Origin: an uncultured Collinsella sp.
Lineage (GTDB): Bacteria; Actinomycetota; Coriobacteriia; Coriobacteriales; Coriobacteriaceae
DNA length: 11,755 bases
NCBI GenBank assembly: GCA_902470345.1
Contig: CABRGB010000053.1
Location: 1 to 11,755, forward strand
Reading direction: 5' to 3'
Both the position numbers and the translations under genes were made by a program. The notes beneath the pieces are model-generated. The model had not been told where the DNA came from. It made no database searches and saw nothing but the letters and a program-made list of their open reading frames with translations. Below are positions 1-6,708 of this stretch, piece by piece. Each line of letters opens with the position of its first letter. The first letter of the stretch is position 1.

Positions 1-114
1 GGGTCTGCGCGTCAAAAGCTCGGTAAACGGTACGAAAGGCGCAAAACACACGGCCTCAAAAACATCTCTATATGCGTCCGATGAGCGTACGCCCGTCGGA
101 CGGGCGGCAACAAT

Positions 115-161
115 GAGCGGCAAACCGTGCCGTTCGTCCCAAAAACGGCGCCGCTCGTTTT
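115..161 (+). terminator. Possible weak terminator or structured leader element
   Basis: The outer arms gagcggc (115-121) and gccgctc (150-156) are perfectly complementary and enclose a second stem, gccgtt (129-134) with aacggc (144-149). A short GTTTT follows. The T tract is weak, so this may end a transcript from the left, act in the leader of the permease gene, or be chance structure in GC-rich DNA. Confidence 0.3.
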
Positions 162-236
162 GCAGTTCTGCCTTCGGTCGAGCTACAAGCGGAGCTGCTG
201 CGCCAAGGCCGTATCTTAAAGCCACGAAATAAAAGA

Positions 237-257
237 GCGCGGCGAAACGGACCGCGC
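237..257 (-). terminator. Possible minus-strand terminator hairpin
   Basis: The arms gcgcgg (237-242) and ccgcgc (252-257) are complementary around a nine-base loop. Read on the minus strand the stem is followed by TCTTTTATTT, a reasonable intrinsic terminator tail; on the plus strand it is followed by AAGGGG and would not terminate. No minus-strand gene ending here is visible, so its purpose is unclear. Confidence 0.3.
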
Positions 258-301
258 AAGGGGTGACGTCAAGGGGCGTCAAAAAGGAAAGGAGGGGAAC
301 A

Positions 302-1753
302 ATGGCGGACAAGAACGCAGAAGTTGCAGTCGAGGATAACGGCGGCATGAAGAAAACGCTTTCGCTCTGGAACTTCTTCACCATCGGTTTCGGTGCCATC
401 ATCGGTACCGGTTGGGTTCTGCAGGTCGGCGACTGGATGGTCGTGGGCGGCGGTCCCGTTCCCGCTATGATCGCATTCCTCTTGGGTGCAATCTTCCTCG
501 TGCCCGTCGGAGCTGTTTTCGGTGAGCTCACGGCTGCTATCCCCATCTCGGGCGGCATCGTCGAGTATGTCGATCGTAGCTTTGGCCGTACGCTGAGCTA
601 CATCACCGGTTGGCTTTTGGCCCTGGGCAACGGTATCCTGTGCCCGTGGGAGGCCATCGCCATTTCGACCCTCGTGTCCGAGATGTTCGGCAGCCTGCCC
701 GGTCTTGAGTGGCTGCGCGCCGTCAAGCTCTACACCATCCTGGGCGCCGACGTTTACCTGTTCCCGACGCTGATCGCGCTCGGCTTTGCAGCCTACGTCA
801 TCTTCCTCAACTTCCGCGGTGCCAGCTCGGCCGCCAAGCTCCAGGCCTTCCTGACCAAGGCCCTGCTCTGCGGCATGCTGCTCGCCATGGGCGTCTCGCT
901 GTTCACCGGCTCGCCGGACAACGCCATGCCCGTGTTCTCCCAGGTCACCGGCGCTGGCGGCGGCAAGGCCGCTACCGAGGGCGCCAGCCTGTTCGCCGGC
1001 ATCGTGTCGGTCCTGGTTCTGACCCCGTTCTTCTACGCCGGTTTCGACACCATTCCTCAGCAGGCTGAGGAAGCAGCCGAGGGCCTCAACTGGAACAAGT
1101 TCGGCAAGATCATCTCCCTGGCCCTGCTGGCCGCCGGCGGCTTCTACATGGTCTGCATCTACTCGTTCGGCACCATCCTCGACTGGCATGAGTTTGTTAA
1201 GAGCCCGGTTCCCGCGCTTGCCTGCCTCAAGGGCATCAACATGCTCCTGTACCTGGCCATGCTCGTCATCGCCACGCTTGGACCCATGGGTCCGATGAAC
1301 TCCTTCTACGGCGCCACGAGCCGCATCATGCTCGCCATGGGCCGCAAGGGCCAGCTGCCCGAGAAGTTCGCCGAGGTCGACCCCAAGTCCGGCGCTCCCA
1401 AGCTCGCCTGCGTCGTTCTGGGCGTCATCACCGTCATCGGTCCGTTCCTGGGCAAGAACATGCTCATTCCTCTGACCAACGTGTCGGCTCTCGCCTTCAT
1501 CTTCTCCTGCGGCATGGTCGCCCTCGCCTGCCTGCGCATGCGCTTCACCGAGCCCGACCTGCCTCGTCCCTACGAGGTACCCGGCGGCAAGTTTGGCATC
1601 GGCCTCGCTATCGCTGCCTGCGCCATCATCATCGGCCTGCTCGTGATTCCGTTCTCTCCCGCCTCCCTCAACATGGTGGAGTGGAGCATCGTGATCGGCT
1701 GGTTGGCTATTGGCCTGGCCCTCATGGCTTTCACCAATTCCCGCAAAAAGTAA
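302..1753 (+). CDS. APC-family amino acid permease
   Basis: This gene encodes a 483-residue integral membrane transporter of the amino acid-polyamine-organocation superfamily, which imports or exchanges amino acids, amines or related solutes across the cytoplasmic membrane. The first helix carries GFGAIIGTG (residues 29-37), the unwound substrate-binding segment of this fold. GELTAAIPISGG (74-85) is the family motif after helix 2, and FFYAGFDTIPQQAEEA (243-258) matches helix 6. About twelve hydrophobic segments and the length fit the family. The ATG at 302 is chosen because AAAGGAGG lies six bases upstream; an in-frame GTG at 263 would add 13 basic residues and bury that site. It is followed 132 bases later by an amidohydrolase gene, probably in the same transcript, so its substrate may be what that enzyme splits. 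Third codon positions are strongly C or G, suggesting good expression. The family call is secure; the substrate is unknown. Confidence 0.93.
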   Translation: MADKNAEVAVEDNGGMKKTLSLWNFFTIGFGAIIGTGWVLQVGDWMVVGGGPVPAMIAFLLGAIFLVPVGAVFGELTAAIPISGGIVEYVDRSFGRTLSYITGWLLALGNGILCPWEAIAISTLVSEMFGSLPGLEWLRAVKLYTILGADVYLFPTLIALGFAAYVIFLNFRGASSAAKLQAFLTKALLCGMLLAMGVSLFTGSPDNAMPVFSQVTGAGGGKAATEGASLFAGIVSVLVLTPFFYAGFDTIPQQAEEAAEGLNWNKFGKIISLALLAAGGFYMVCIYSFGTILDWHEFVKSPVPALACLKGINMLLYLAMLVIATLGPMGPMNSFYGATSRIMLAMGRKGQLPEKFAEVDPKSGAPKLACVVLGVITVIGPFLGKNMLIPLTNVSALAFIFSCGMVALACLRMRFTEPDLPRPYEVPGGKFGIGLAIAACAIIIGLLVIPFSPASLNMVEWSIVIGWLAIGLALMAFTNSRKK

Positions 1754-1773
1754 CGCCTAGCCGGGGCGGATCG

Positions 1774-1802
1774 GGTGCGCGGGGCCCTCTCTCCCGCGCA
1801 CC
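1774..1802 (+). other. Strong intercistronic hairpin without T tract
   Basis: The arms ggtgcgcggg (1774-1783) and cccgcgcacc (1793-1802) form a perfect 10-bp GC-rich stem with a nine-base loop, 20 bases after the permease stop. No run of T follows, so it is not a standard intrinsic terminator. It could protect the 3' end of the permease message after processing or lower expression of the next gene; that role is inferred. Confidence 0.55.
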
Positions 1803-1816
1803 GAACCCGGCACCAC

Positions 1817-1875
1817 TTGGGTAGCTTTGTGAGGCCTTAACCCAACACGGCCTCGCCCACATATATGGATCCATA
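1817..1875 (+). promoter_or_regulatory. Possible pseudoknot and palindrome in front of the amidohydrolase ribosome binding site
   Basis: Stem ttgggt/acccaa (1817-1822 with 1840-1845) and stem gaggcc/ggcctc (1831-1836 with 1849-1854) interlock as in an H-type pseudoknot, or else compete. A perfect 12-base palindrome, TATGGATCCATA (1864-1875), then abuts the Shine-Dalgarno AAGGAGG (1875-1881). This placement would suit control of translation of the amidohydrolase, or operator binding, but no known riboswitch class is recognised. Confidence 0.35.
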
Positions 1876-1885
1876 AGGAGGAACC

Positions 1886-3163
1886 ATGTCCACTAAGTAT
1901 GCAATCGTTGGCGGCAAGCTCATCGACGGTACCGGTGCCGAGCCGGTCGAGAACTCCCTCGTTCTCGTCGACGACAACGGCAAGATCGAGTACGCTGGCA
2001 CTATGCAGGACCTTCCCGAAGGCGTTGAGGTTATCGACGCCGCCGGCAAGACCGTCCTTCCCGGCCTGATCGACACCCACCTGCACTTCTCGGGCAACCT
2101 GACCGACGATGATACCGATTGGGTCATGCAGCCGCTCCTCGAGAAGCAGGCCGTCGCCGTCAAGCAGGCCTACGACTGCCTCACCCACGGCCTCACCACC
2201 GTCTGCGAGATCGGCCGCTTTGGTATCCAGATTCGTGACTGCATCGACAAGGGCGTCTTTAAGGGCCCGCGCGTTCTGGCTACCGGCCTCGGCTTCTGTC
2301 GCGTTGCCGGCCACGGTGACTCCCACCACTGCACCCAGGAGCTCAACAAGGAATCCCATCCTTGGGGTGACCAGGTCGACGGTCCTTGGGATCTGCGCAA
2401 GGCCGTCCGTCGTCGCCTGCGCGAGAACCCCGATGCCATCAAGATCTGGGCTACCGGTGGCGGCATCTGGCGCTGGGACTCCGGTCGCGACCAGCACTAC
2501 TGCTCTGAGGAGATCCAGGCCGTGGTCGAAGAGGCAAAGATGGTCGGCATCCCCGTGTGGAGCCACTGCTACAACAACCACGCCGCTGCCTATGATTCCG
2601 TTCGCTTTGGCTGCGAGCAGCTGATTCACGGTTTCGATATCGATGAGCGCACCATGGACCTCATGGCCGAGCAGGGCACCTTCTTCACCCCGACGATCGC
2701 CTTCCTGCCCACCTGGTACGCCACCTATCCGCCCGTCTACGTCCCCGAGCTGCACGACAAGTACGAGGGCACCCTGGTCGAGAAGGAGCTGCAGCGCAAC
2801 TACGACTGCCTGCGCGAGGCCAAGAAGCGCGGCGTCGTCATGACGATCGGCTCCGACTCCTTCTCCTTCGTCACCCCGTACGGCACCTGCTCCATCGAGG
2901 AGATGTACGAGTTCGTCGACAAGATCGGCTTCACCCCGGTCGAGACCATCACCTGCGCCACCCTCAACGGTGCCAAGATGTGCCACATCGAGGACGAGAC
3001 CGGTTCCATCGAGGCCGGCAAGTGCGCCGACCTGCTGGTCGTCAACGGTGACGTCGCCGCCGACATCCACGTGCTCAACACCGACAACATGGACGTCATC
3101 ATGAAGGATGGCTGGATCGTCGAGGCTGGCACCTTTGGCGAGGCCAACAAATACAGCGCCTAA
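1886..3163 (+). CDS. Amidohydrolase-superfamily metal-dependent hydrolase (imidazolonepropionase/Xaa-peptidase-like)
   Basis: This 425-residue cytosolic enzyme belongs to the amidohydrolase superfamily, in the branch with imidazolonepropionase-like proteins and the Sgx9260/Cc2672 group that hydrolyse Xaa dipeptides and N-acyl amino acids. The expected binuclear metal site is complete: HLH (H65, H67), the carboxylated-lysine candidate K186 in AIKIWATGG, H227 in WSHCYNN, H248 in LIHGFD and catalytic D324 in IGSDSF. Small beta-sandwich strands lie at residues 1-60 and 375-420, flanking the barrel, as usual. Two stretches look unusual from memory of relatives: a tryptophan-rich loop after the lysine (GIWRWDSGRDQHYC, 193-206) and WSHCYN where relatives often read AHAHG, so the substrate may be distinctive. 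There is no signal peptide. AAGGAGGA just ahead of ATG 1886 fixes the start. The permease upstream suggests the substrate is imported. Class is secure; substrate is not known. Confidence 0.9.
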   Translation: MSTKYAIVGGKLIDGTGAEPVENSLVLVDDNGKIEYAGTMQDLPEGVEVIDAAGKTVLPGLIDTHLHFSGNLTDDDTDWVMQPLLEKQAVAVKQAYDCLTHGLTTVCEIGRFGIQIRDCIDKGVFKGPRVLATGLGFCRVAGHGDSHHCTQELNKESHPWGDQVDGPWDLRKAVRRRLRENPDAIKIWATGGGIWRWDSGRDQHYCSEEIQAVVEEAKMVGIPVWSHCYNNHAAAYDSVRFGCEQLIHGFDIDERTMDLMAEQGTFFTPTIAFLPTWYATYPPVYVPELHDKYEGTLVEKELQRNYDCLREAKKRGVVMTIGSDSFSFVTPYGTCSIEEMYEFVDKIGFTPVETITCATLNGAKMCHIEDETGSIEAGKCADLLVVNGDVAADIHVLNTDNMDVIMKDGWIVEAGTFGEANKYSA

Positions 3164-3204
3164 GATACCGTTTGTCGATGGCTGGATGTAAAACACAGTT
3201 TTTG

Positions 3205-3219
3205 ATTGCATAATGCAAT
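3205..3219. promoter_or_regulatory. Perfect palindrome overlapping a promoter-like -10 box
   Basis: ATTGCAT and ATGCAAT are perfect inverted repeats around a central A at 3212. The palindrome contains CATAAT (3209-3214), which resembles a -10 box; no good -35 is visible at the usual distance. It lies just before the terminator and about 60 bases ahead of the first kinase gene, so it could be an operator for that operon. Confidence 0.35.
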
Positions 3220-3221
3220 GG

Positions 3222-3248
3222 AGAGGGTCGCTTGCGGCCCTCTTTATT
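3222..3248 (+). terminator. Intrinsic terminator after the amidohydrolase gene
   Basis: GAGGGTCGC and GCGGCCCTC pair over nine positions (one G-U), extended by an A-T pair, with a very tight loop and TTTATT after the stem. It lies 58 bases after the amidohydrolase stop and most likely ends the permease-amidohydrolase transcript. Only about 32 bases separate it from the start of the kinase gene, so it may also act as an attenuator for that operon. Confidence 0.8.
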
Positions 3249-3280
3249 GCTATGGGTGCGATAGAAAAAAGGGGATGACG

Positions 3281-4666
3281 GTGGATTTAAACAGGCTGAT
3301 TCTGGGCAAGAGCTACAACTCTACCAAGGTCTTTCGCACGGCCCAGCATGTGGTCCAGGCCATCCTGCTCGGTATTGTCGTTCCGGCGCTTATCTTGCTG
3401 CTTATCTGGGATTTAACCGATAATCCCAATCCCGTTCCGGGCGTTGTCGTTATTGCCGGCATGGTCATGCTGTGCTTCTTTTTCTCGTATGTCTTTGTGG
3501 TCCCCGACGACCTCACATCGAGCGCAACCGACCGTACGCTCGCCATCGCATCAAAAATATTCGCCTATACATCGCGTGGCCTTACGCCCGAAGCGGCCCT
3601 GGGCGCCTCTAAAATCATCCTGTCCGAGACCATCGCCTCTGCCATCTGCTTTACCGACGGCAAGCAGGTGTTGGCAAGCTGGGGCGAGGATTCGACAAGG
3701 TGTCCCGCCGGCACCCCGGTCGTGCTCAAGACCACGCTCAGTGTGATTGAGACGGGCGAGCAGAGCGTGTTTTCGCGCGACACCTCCAATGAGACGGGCG
3801 GTTATTTTCCCCGCCTGCGCGCCGGCATTGTCGCGCCGCTTACCGTGCGCGGGCATTGCGTGGGCACACTCGAGCTGTACTATCCCCGCCTGAGCAGCAT
3901 CGATATGCGCCAGACGGCCCTTGCCTCGGGTTTTGCCGACCTAATTTCCACGCAGCTCGCCAGCTTTGAGCTCGAGCGCCAGGACGAGCTCACAGCCCGC
4001 GTTGAGCTTCGCGCCCTGCAGTCGCAGGTCGACCCGCATTTTCTGTTCAATACCATTAGCACGATCGTGTCGCTCGTTCGAACCGAGCCCGACAAGGCGC
4101 GATCGTTACTCATCGATTTTTCCAACTACTATCGTCAGACGCTTTCTGACTCCGATACGCTCACCACGCTCGAGCACGAGGTGGAACAGGGCACTCGTTA
4201 TATCAATCTTATGCAGGCCCGGTATGGCGACGGCCGTCTGCGCGTATCGGTCGACATCGACTTTGAGGTGCGCGACAGCCTGGTACCGCCGTTTATCTTG
4301 CAGCCGCTGCTCGAAAACTGCATCAAGCATGCGCAGCGCGAGATCGAGCCGCTTTCTATTCGTGTTAGGGCTTTTGAGACCGATGACGGCTTGGAGATCA
4401 TCGTCGAAGATGACGGCATCGGGATGAGCGAAGAAGTCTGCGCGCATCTGTTTGAGCAGCATCGCCGAGAGGAGCCCGAGAGCATTACCGCCGACGGCTC
4501 CGTCAAGCGAGGTTGCGGCCTGGCGCTCTTCAACGTGCTTCAGCGCATCCATTTCTTTTACGGAGAAGATTCTGGCATGCGCGTGAAGTCCCAGGAGGGC
4601 GTGGGAACGCAGGTCATCGTTGAGTTGAACGGCGAGCCGCATGAGCCGGCGCCGCTAACGGTGTAG
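3281..4666 (+). CDS. LytS-like sensor histidine kinase with GAF domain (first copy)
   Basis: This is a 461-residue membrane-bound sensor kinase of the LytS/YpdA type that should phosphorylate the response regulator encoded 38 bases downstream. Two hydrophobic helices (about 24-44 and 54-75) form the membrane anchor; the long multi-helix 5TMR-LYT sensor is absent. A GAF-like region follows (about 85-225). ALQSQVDPHFLFNT carries the phospho-accepting His (about H253). The ATPase domain shows LLENCIKHA (N about 346), EDDGIGM and a GCGLALFNV glycine loop. The start is chosen at GTG 3281 because AAAAAGGGG (3266-3274) is then six bases away; ATG 3275 directly abuts that site and would add only two residues. 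A start further up at TTG 3206 would lie before the terminator hairpin and is rejected. It is paralogous to the kinase at 9326. The signal is unknown. Confidence 0.92.
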   Translation: MDLNRLILGKSYNSTKVFRTAQHVVQAILLGIVVPALILLLIWDLTDNPNPVPGVVVIAGMVMLCFFFSYVFVVPDDLTSSATDRTLAIASKIFAYTSRGLTPEAALGASKIILSETIASAICFTDGKQVLASWGEDSTRCPAGTPVVLKTTLSVIETGEQSVFSRDTSNETGGYFPRLRAGIVAPLTVRGHCVGTLELYYPRLSSIDMRQTALASGFADLISTQLASFELERQDELTARVELRALQSQVDPHFLFNTISTIVSLVRTEPDKARSLLIDFSNYYRQTLSDSDTLTTLEHEVEQGTRYINLMQARYGDGRLRVSVDIDFEVRDSLVPPFILQPLLENCIKHAQREIEPLSIRVRAFETDDGLEIIVEDDGIGMSEEVCAHLFEQHRREEPESITADGSVKRGCGLALFNVLQRIHFFYGEDSGMRVKSQEGVGTQVIVELNGEPHEPAPLTV

Positions 4667-4704
4667 CACGCGGTTGGATTGAAAGAAAAAGAGGGGAAGC
4701 GCAT

Positions 4705-5439
4705 ATGTCCGAAGGCTGGAACATCCTGGTGGTTGATGACGAGCCCCCAATTAGGGCTGAGCTACGCTATCTGTTGGAAAAGGATACGCGTGTGGGTCAG
4801 ATTGCCGAGGCGGGCAATGTCACCGAAGCCGTGGAGTCGATTCTGTCGAACAAGCCCGACGTGCTGTTTTTGGACATTACCATGCCCGGTCGCTCGGGAA
4901 TTGAGCTTGCCGAGACGCTGCAGAACCTAAAGACGCCGCCGGTCGTGGTGTTTGTGACGGCATTCGCCGAGTATGCGGCCGATGCCTATAACCTCGATGC
5001 TGTCGATTACATCGTCAAGCCGGTCGAGGATGCCCGCTTGTCAAAGGCGCTCGACAAGATCGAGACTGCCCTGGGCGCTCGCCGCGTCGTCCATGCTCCG
5101 CGCCAGCCTTTGCGCCTGACGGTGGATCGTGGGGGCAAAAAGGTGTTCATTCCCGTGGCGGATGTCTGCTACTTTGAGGCGCGCGCCGATTTTTGCAACG
5201 CCGTCTGCGCCGAGGGGACGTACCTGATCAATGAGTCGATTTCCTCGCTCGAGCGTCGCCTGGCCTCCGAGGGCTTTATTCGTGTCCACCGCAGCTATCT
5301 GGTTAATTTGGAAGACGTGCACAATGTCGAGATCGGCTCCACGGGCCTTATGGAGCTCAGGCTCGATCGCGTAACCTCGACGGTGCCCGTGTCCCGCCGT
5401 CGCGCTGCCGAGGTCAAATCGCACTTGGGGCTTGCGTAA
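4705..5439 (+). CDS. LytTR-family response regulator (first copy)
   Basis: This 244-residue cytosolic transcription regulator has an N-terminal receiver domain (about 5-120) with the acidic pair D11/D12 (VVDDE), phospho-acceptor D57 in LFLDITMPG, a conserved Thr in FVTAF and K105 in YIVKPVE. A LytTR DNA-binding domain follows (about 136-242), with the typical FIRVHRSYLVNL (191-202) and PVSRRR (228-233). Length and order match the AgrA/LytR/YpdB class. GAGGGGAAG a few bases ahead supports ATG 4705. The gene follows its kinase by 38 bases and is surely the partner. No direct-repeat LytTR operator could be recognised in this window, so its targets are unknown. The PLC-like gene follows after 91 bases with no clear terminator in between. 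Confidence 0.94.
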   Translation: MSEGWNILVVDDEPPIRAELRYLLEKDTRVGQIAEAGNVTEAVESILSNKPDVLFLDITMPGRSGIELAETLQNLKTPPVVVFVTAFAEYAADAYNLDAVDYIVKPVEDARLSKALDKIETALGARRVVHAPRQPLRLTVDRGGKKVFIPVADVCYFEARADFCNAVCAEGTYLINESISSLERRLASEGFIRVHRSYLVNLEDVHNVEIGSTGLMELRLDRVTSTVPVSRRRAAEVKSHLGLA

Positions 5440-5492
5440 GGGTCGGTGTGCCATCGTTTGCCGTTACAGGTTTGGCATGACTGTGCGGTGGG

Positions 5493-5498
5493 CATAAT
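5493..5498 (+). promoter_or_regulatory. Possible -10 box upstream of the PLC-like gene
   Basis: CATAAT inside GGGCATAATGG resembles a -10 element, and TTGGCA (5472-5477) a -35, but the spacing is only 15 bases. Similar G-(T/C)AnnAT-G boxes occur before the first kinase, the UMF1 and the glycosyltransferase genes (3209, 6662, 8062), which mildly supports it as a promoter. Confidence 0.3.
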
Positions 5499-5530
5499 GG
5501 ATTGCATCGAATGAAATCGAAAGGATTATT

Positions 5531-6475
5531 ATGCCCGCGCTCATTACGCATCATCTGTTTGGCGAGGAAAGCATCGACCGTCTTCCGCAGGGCGTTATCA
5601 CGTCCGACGAGGAGCGCATCGCCTTTATCCTGGGAAACCAAGGTCCCGACCCGTTTTTCTTCCACATGCTCACGCCACGCATCTCCGACTGCATGTCGCT
5701 TGCTCAGGTCATGCACCGCTCGCGCATGTCGCGCCAGTTCTCGTGCCTGCGCGACGGCGTGTCGCGCCTGCAGCCGCGCGATGCCAATCTGGGTCGCGCC
5801 TTTGCGCTGGGCCTGTTGTCGCACTATGTGCTCGACCGCAATGCCCACCCCTTTGTCTACGAGCAGCAGTTTGGCATTGTCGAGTCCGACCCCGAGCTCG
5901 AGGCTTCGGGCAGCCAAGTTCACGCCGTGCTCGAAAGCGACCTGGACGTGCTGATGCTGCAGCTCAAACGTGACGGGGCCACGGTCGAGGATTATCCTCC
6001 GGCGGGCGAGATCGTCACCACCGACCGCATCAATCGCGTTGCCGGCGTGCTGATAAGCTACGTCGCCGGGCGCGTGTACGGTATCGACATCCCGGCGGGG
6101 GAGTACGCTGGCGCCGTCTCGGACATGCAGATGCTCTACCGCACTATCGAGCCGGCCGGTTCGGCCAAGACGCGCGCGATTGCCCTGCTCGAGGGCTTGG
6201 TGCACGATTATTCGCTGCTCGACGGCCTTGCGCACCGCGTGACGACCGAGCTGCCCGAGCGTACCGGCAACCTGGGCCACTTGGCATGGAAGAGCCCCTT
6301 TACCGATGAAGTCTCGACCGAGAGCTTCCCCGAGGTCTTTGACCGCGCGCTGCTCGATTACGAGTGCACGGTCGCCCGCTTTATCGAGACCGGCGATATG
6401 GAAGCCGTGACCAACCACGTCAATTACAGCGGTCGCGTGCTCGGCGCCGACGAAGAGTTCGACCGCGAGGAGTAG
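5531..6475 (+). CDS. Zinc-dependent phospholipase C-like protein
   Basis: This 314-residue protein resembles the zinc-dependent phospholipase C family (Pfam Zn_dep_PLPC), whose members bind zinc ions through scattered His and Asp residues and hydrolyse phospholipids or other phosphoesters. Visible family features are THHLFGE at the N-terminus (H7, H8), GNQGPDPFFFH (D40, H45), LLSHYVLDRNAHPFVY (H98, D102, H106) and HAVLESDLD (H131, E135, D137 or D139). These form a mostly helical metal-binding core in about the first 145 residues. The rest is not recognised. No signal peptide or membrane helix is present, so unlike secreted clostridial and Bacillus phospholipases it is probably intracellular. 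GAAAGGA shortly before ATG 5531 supports the start. It has its own putative -10 box but could also be read from the upstream regulator gene. True substrate is uncertain. Confidence 0.85.
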   Translation: MPALITHHLFGEESIDRLPQGVITSDEERIAFILGNQGPDPFFFHMLTPRISDCMSLAQVMHRSRMSRQFSCLRDGVSRLQPRDANLGRAFALGLLSHYVLDRNAHPFVYEQQFGIVESDPELEASGSQVHAVLESDLDVLMLQLKRDGATVEDYPPAGEIVTTDRINRVAGVLISYVAGRVYGIDIPAGEYAGAVSDMQMLYRTIEPAGSAKTRAIALLEGLVHDYSLLDGLAHRVTTELPERTGNLGHLAWKSPFTDEVSTESFPEVFDRALLDYECTVARFIETGDMEAVTNHVNYSGRVLGADEEFDREE

Positions 6476-6503
6476 CAAGCTGCCTCGCCCATACTCTCCA
6501 ATA

Positions 6504-6570
6504 AGTTGCGGTGGAATAGTTCCTGAATGAAGCCCCCGGAGGGCTAAGCGGGAACTATTTCACCGCAACT
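6504..6570. repeat. Long imperfect inverted repeat with nested hairpin (REP-like or MITE-like candidate)
   Basis: Arms AGTTGCGGTGGAATAGTTCC (6504-6523) and GGAACTATTTCACCGCAACT (6551-6570) pair over all 20 positions with a single G-U. The 27-base loop contains a second stem, agccc/gggct (6531-6535 with 6541-6545). No T tract follows on either strand, so it is not an ordinary terminator. The size and nesting suggest a dispersed palindromic element or a structured RNA. It lies between the PLC-like and UMF1 genes. Confidence 0.8.
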
Positions 6571-6661
6571 GCGTTGATGGGATGGCGTTTCGCCCTGCGT
6601 GTCCGTATGACCGCTCCTGCCCCTTTGCCGAATCCTTACCGGCGCCTCTGGACAATTGGGG

Positions 6662-6667
6662 TACGAT
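6662..6667 (+). promoter_or_regulatory. Possible -10 box upstream of the UMF1 transporter gene
   Basis: TACGAT in GGGGTACGATGAG resembles a -10 element 41 bases before the start codon. No convincing -35 is found at 16-18 bases. A related box precedes the glycosyltransferase gene (GGGTATGATGG). Confidence 0.25.
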
Positions 6668-6708
6668 GAGCTAACTGCATATCGGGCGAATACGAAGGGG
6701 CCCTGTCC

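Larger units (their letters stand above)
1..301. other. Upstream region without a secure gene; inverted repeats and an open minus frame
   Basis: No gene with a credible start and ribosome binding site is visible here. The stretch contains two competing short hairpins (75-102 and 90-106), a two-part stem at 115-156 followed by GTTTT, and a GC stem at 237-257 with a T-rich tail on the minus strand. On the minus strand one frame (codon boundaries at 1-3, 4-6 and so on) has no stop from about 300 down to the left edge. It reads like protein in places, for example FWDERHGLPLIVAARPTGV near 90-150, but has no start with a Shine-Dalgarno and about half its third positions are A or T, unlike the real genes here. 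The + strand frame from base 2 to 229 is also open, so open frames alone prove little. This is most likely the leader of the permease gene plus the edge of something to the left. Confidence 0.5.

Noticed and set aside
269..1189. Long minus-strand open frame over the permease
   Set aside because: It is the antisense of a gene with clear family motifs; its translation is low-complexity and rich in G, A, E, D and H, with no family signature.
1757..3211. 484-codon minus-strand open frame over the amidohydrolase
   Set aside because: Antisense shadow of the real gene; repetitive V, D, G, L-rich translation and third-position GC bias belong to the + strand gene.
3206..3280. N-terminal extension of the first kinase from TTG 3206
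   Set aside because: It would translate through the terminator hairpin and add a non-conserved segment; the ribosome binding site lies at 3266-3274.
5414..6478. Minus-strand open frame over the PLC-like gene
   Set aside because: Antisense shadow of a gene with conserved metal ligands; no recognisable domain.
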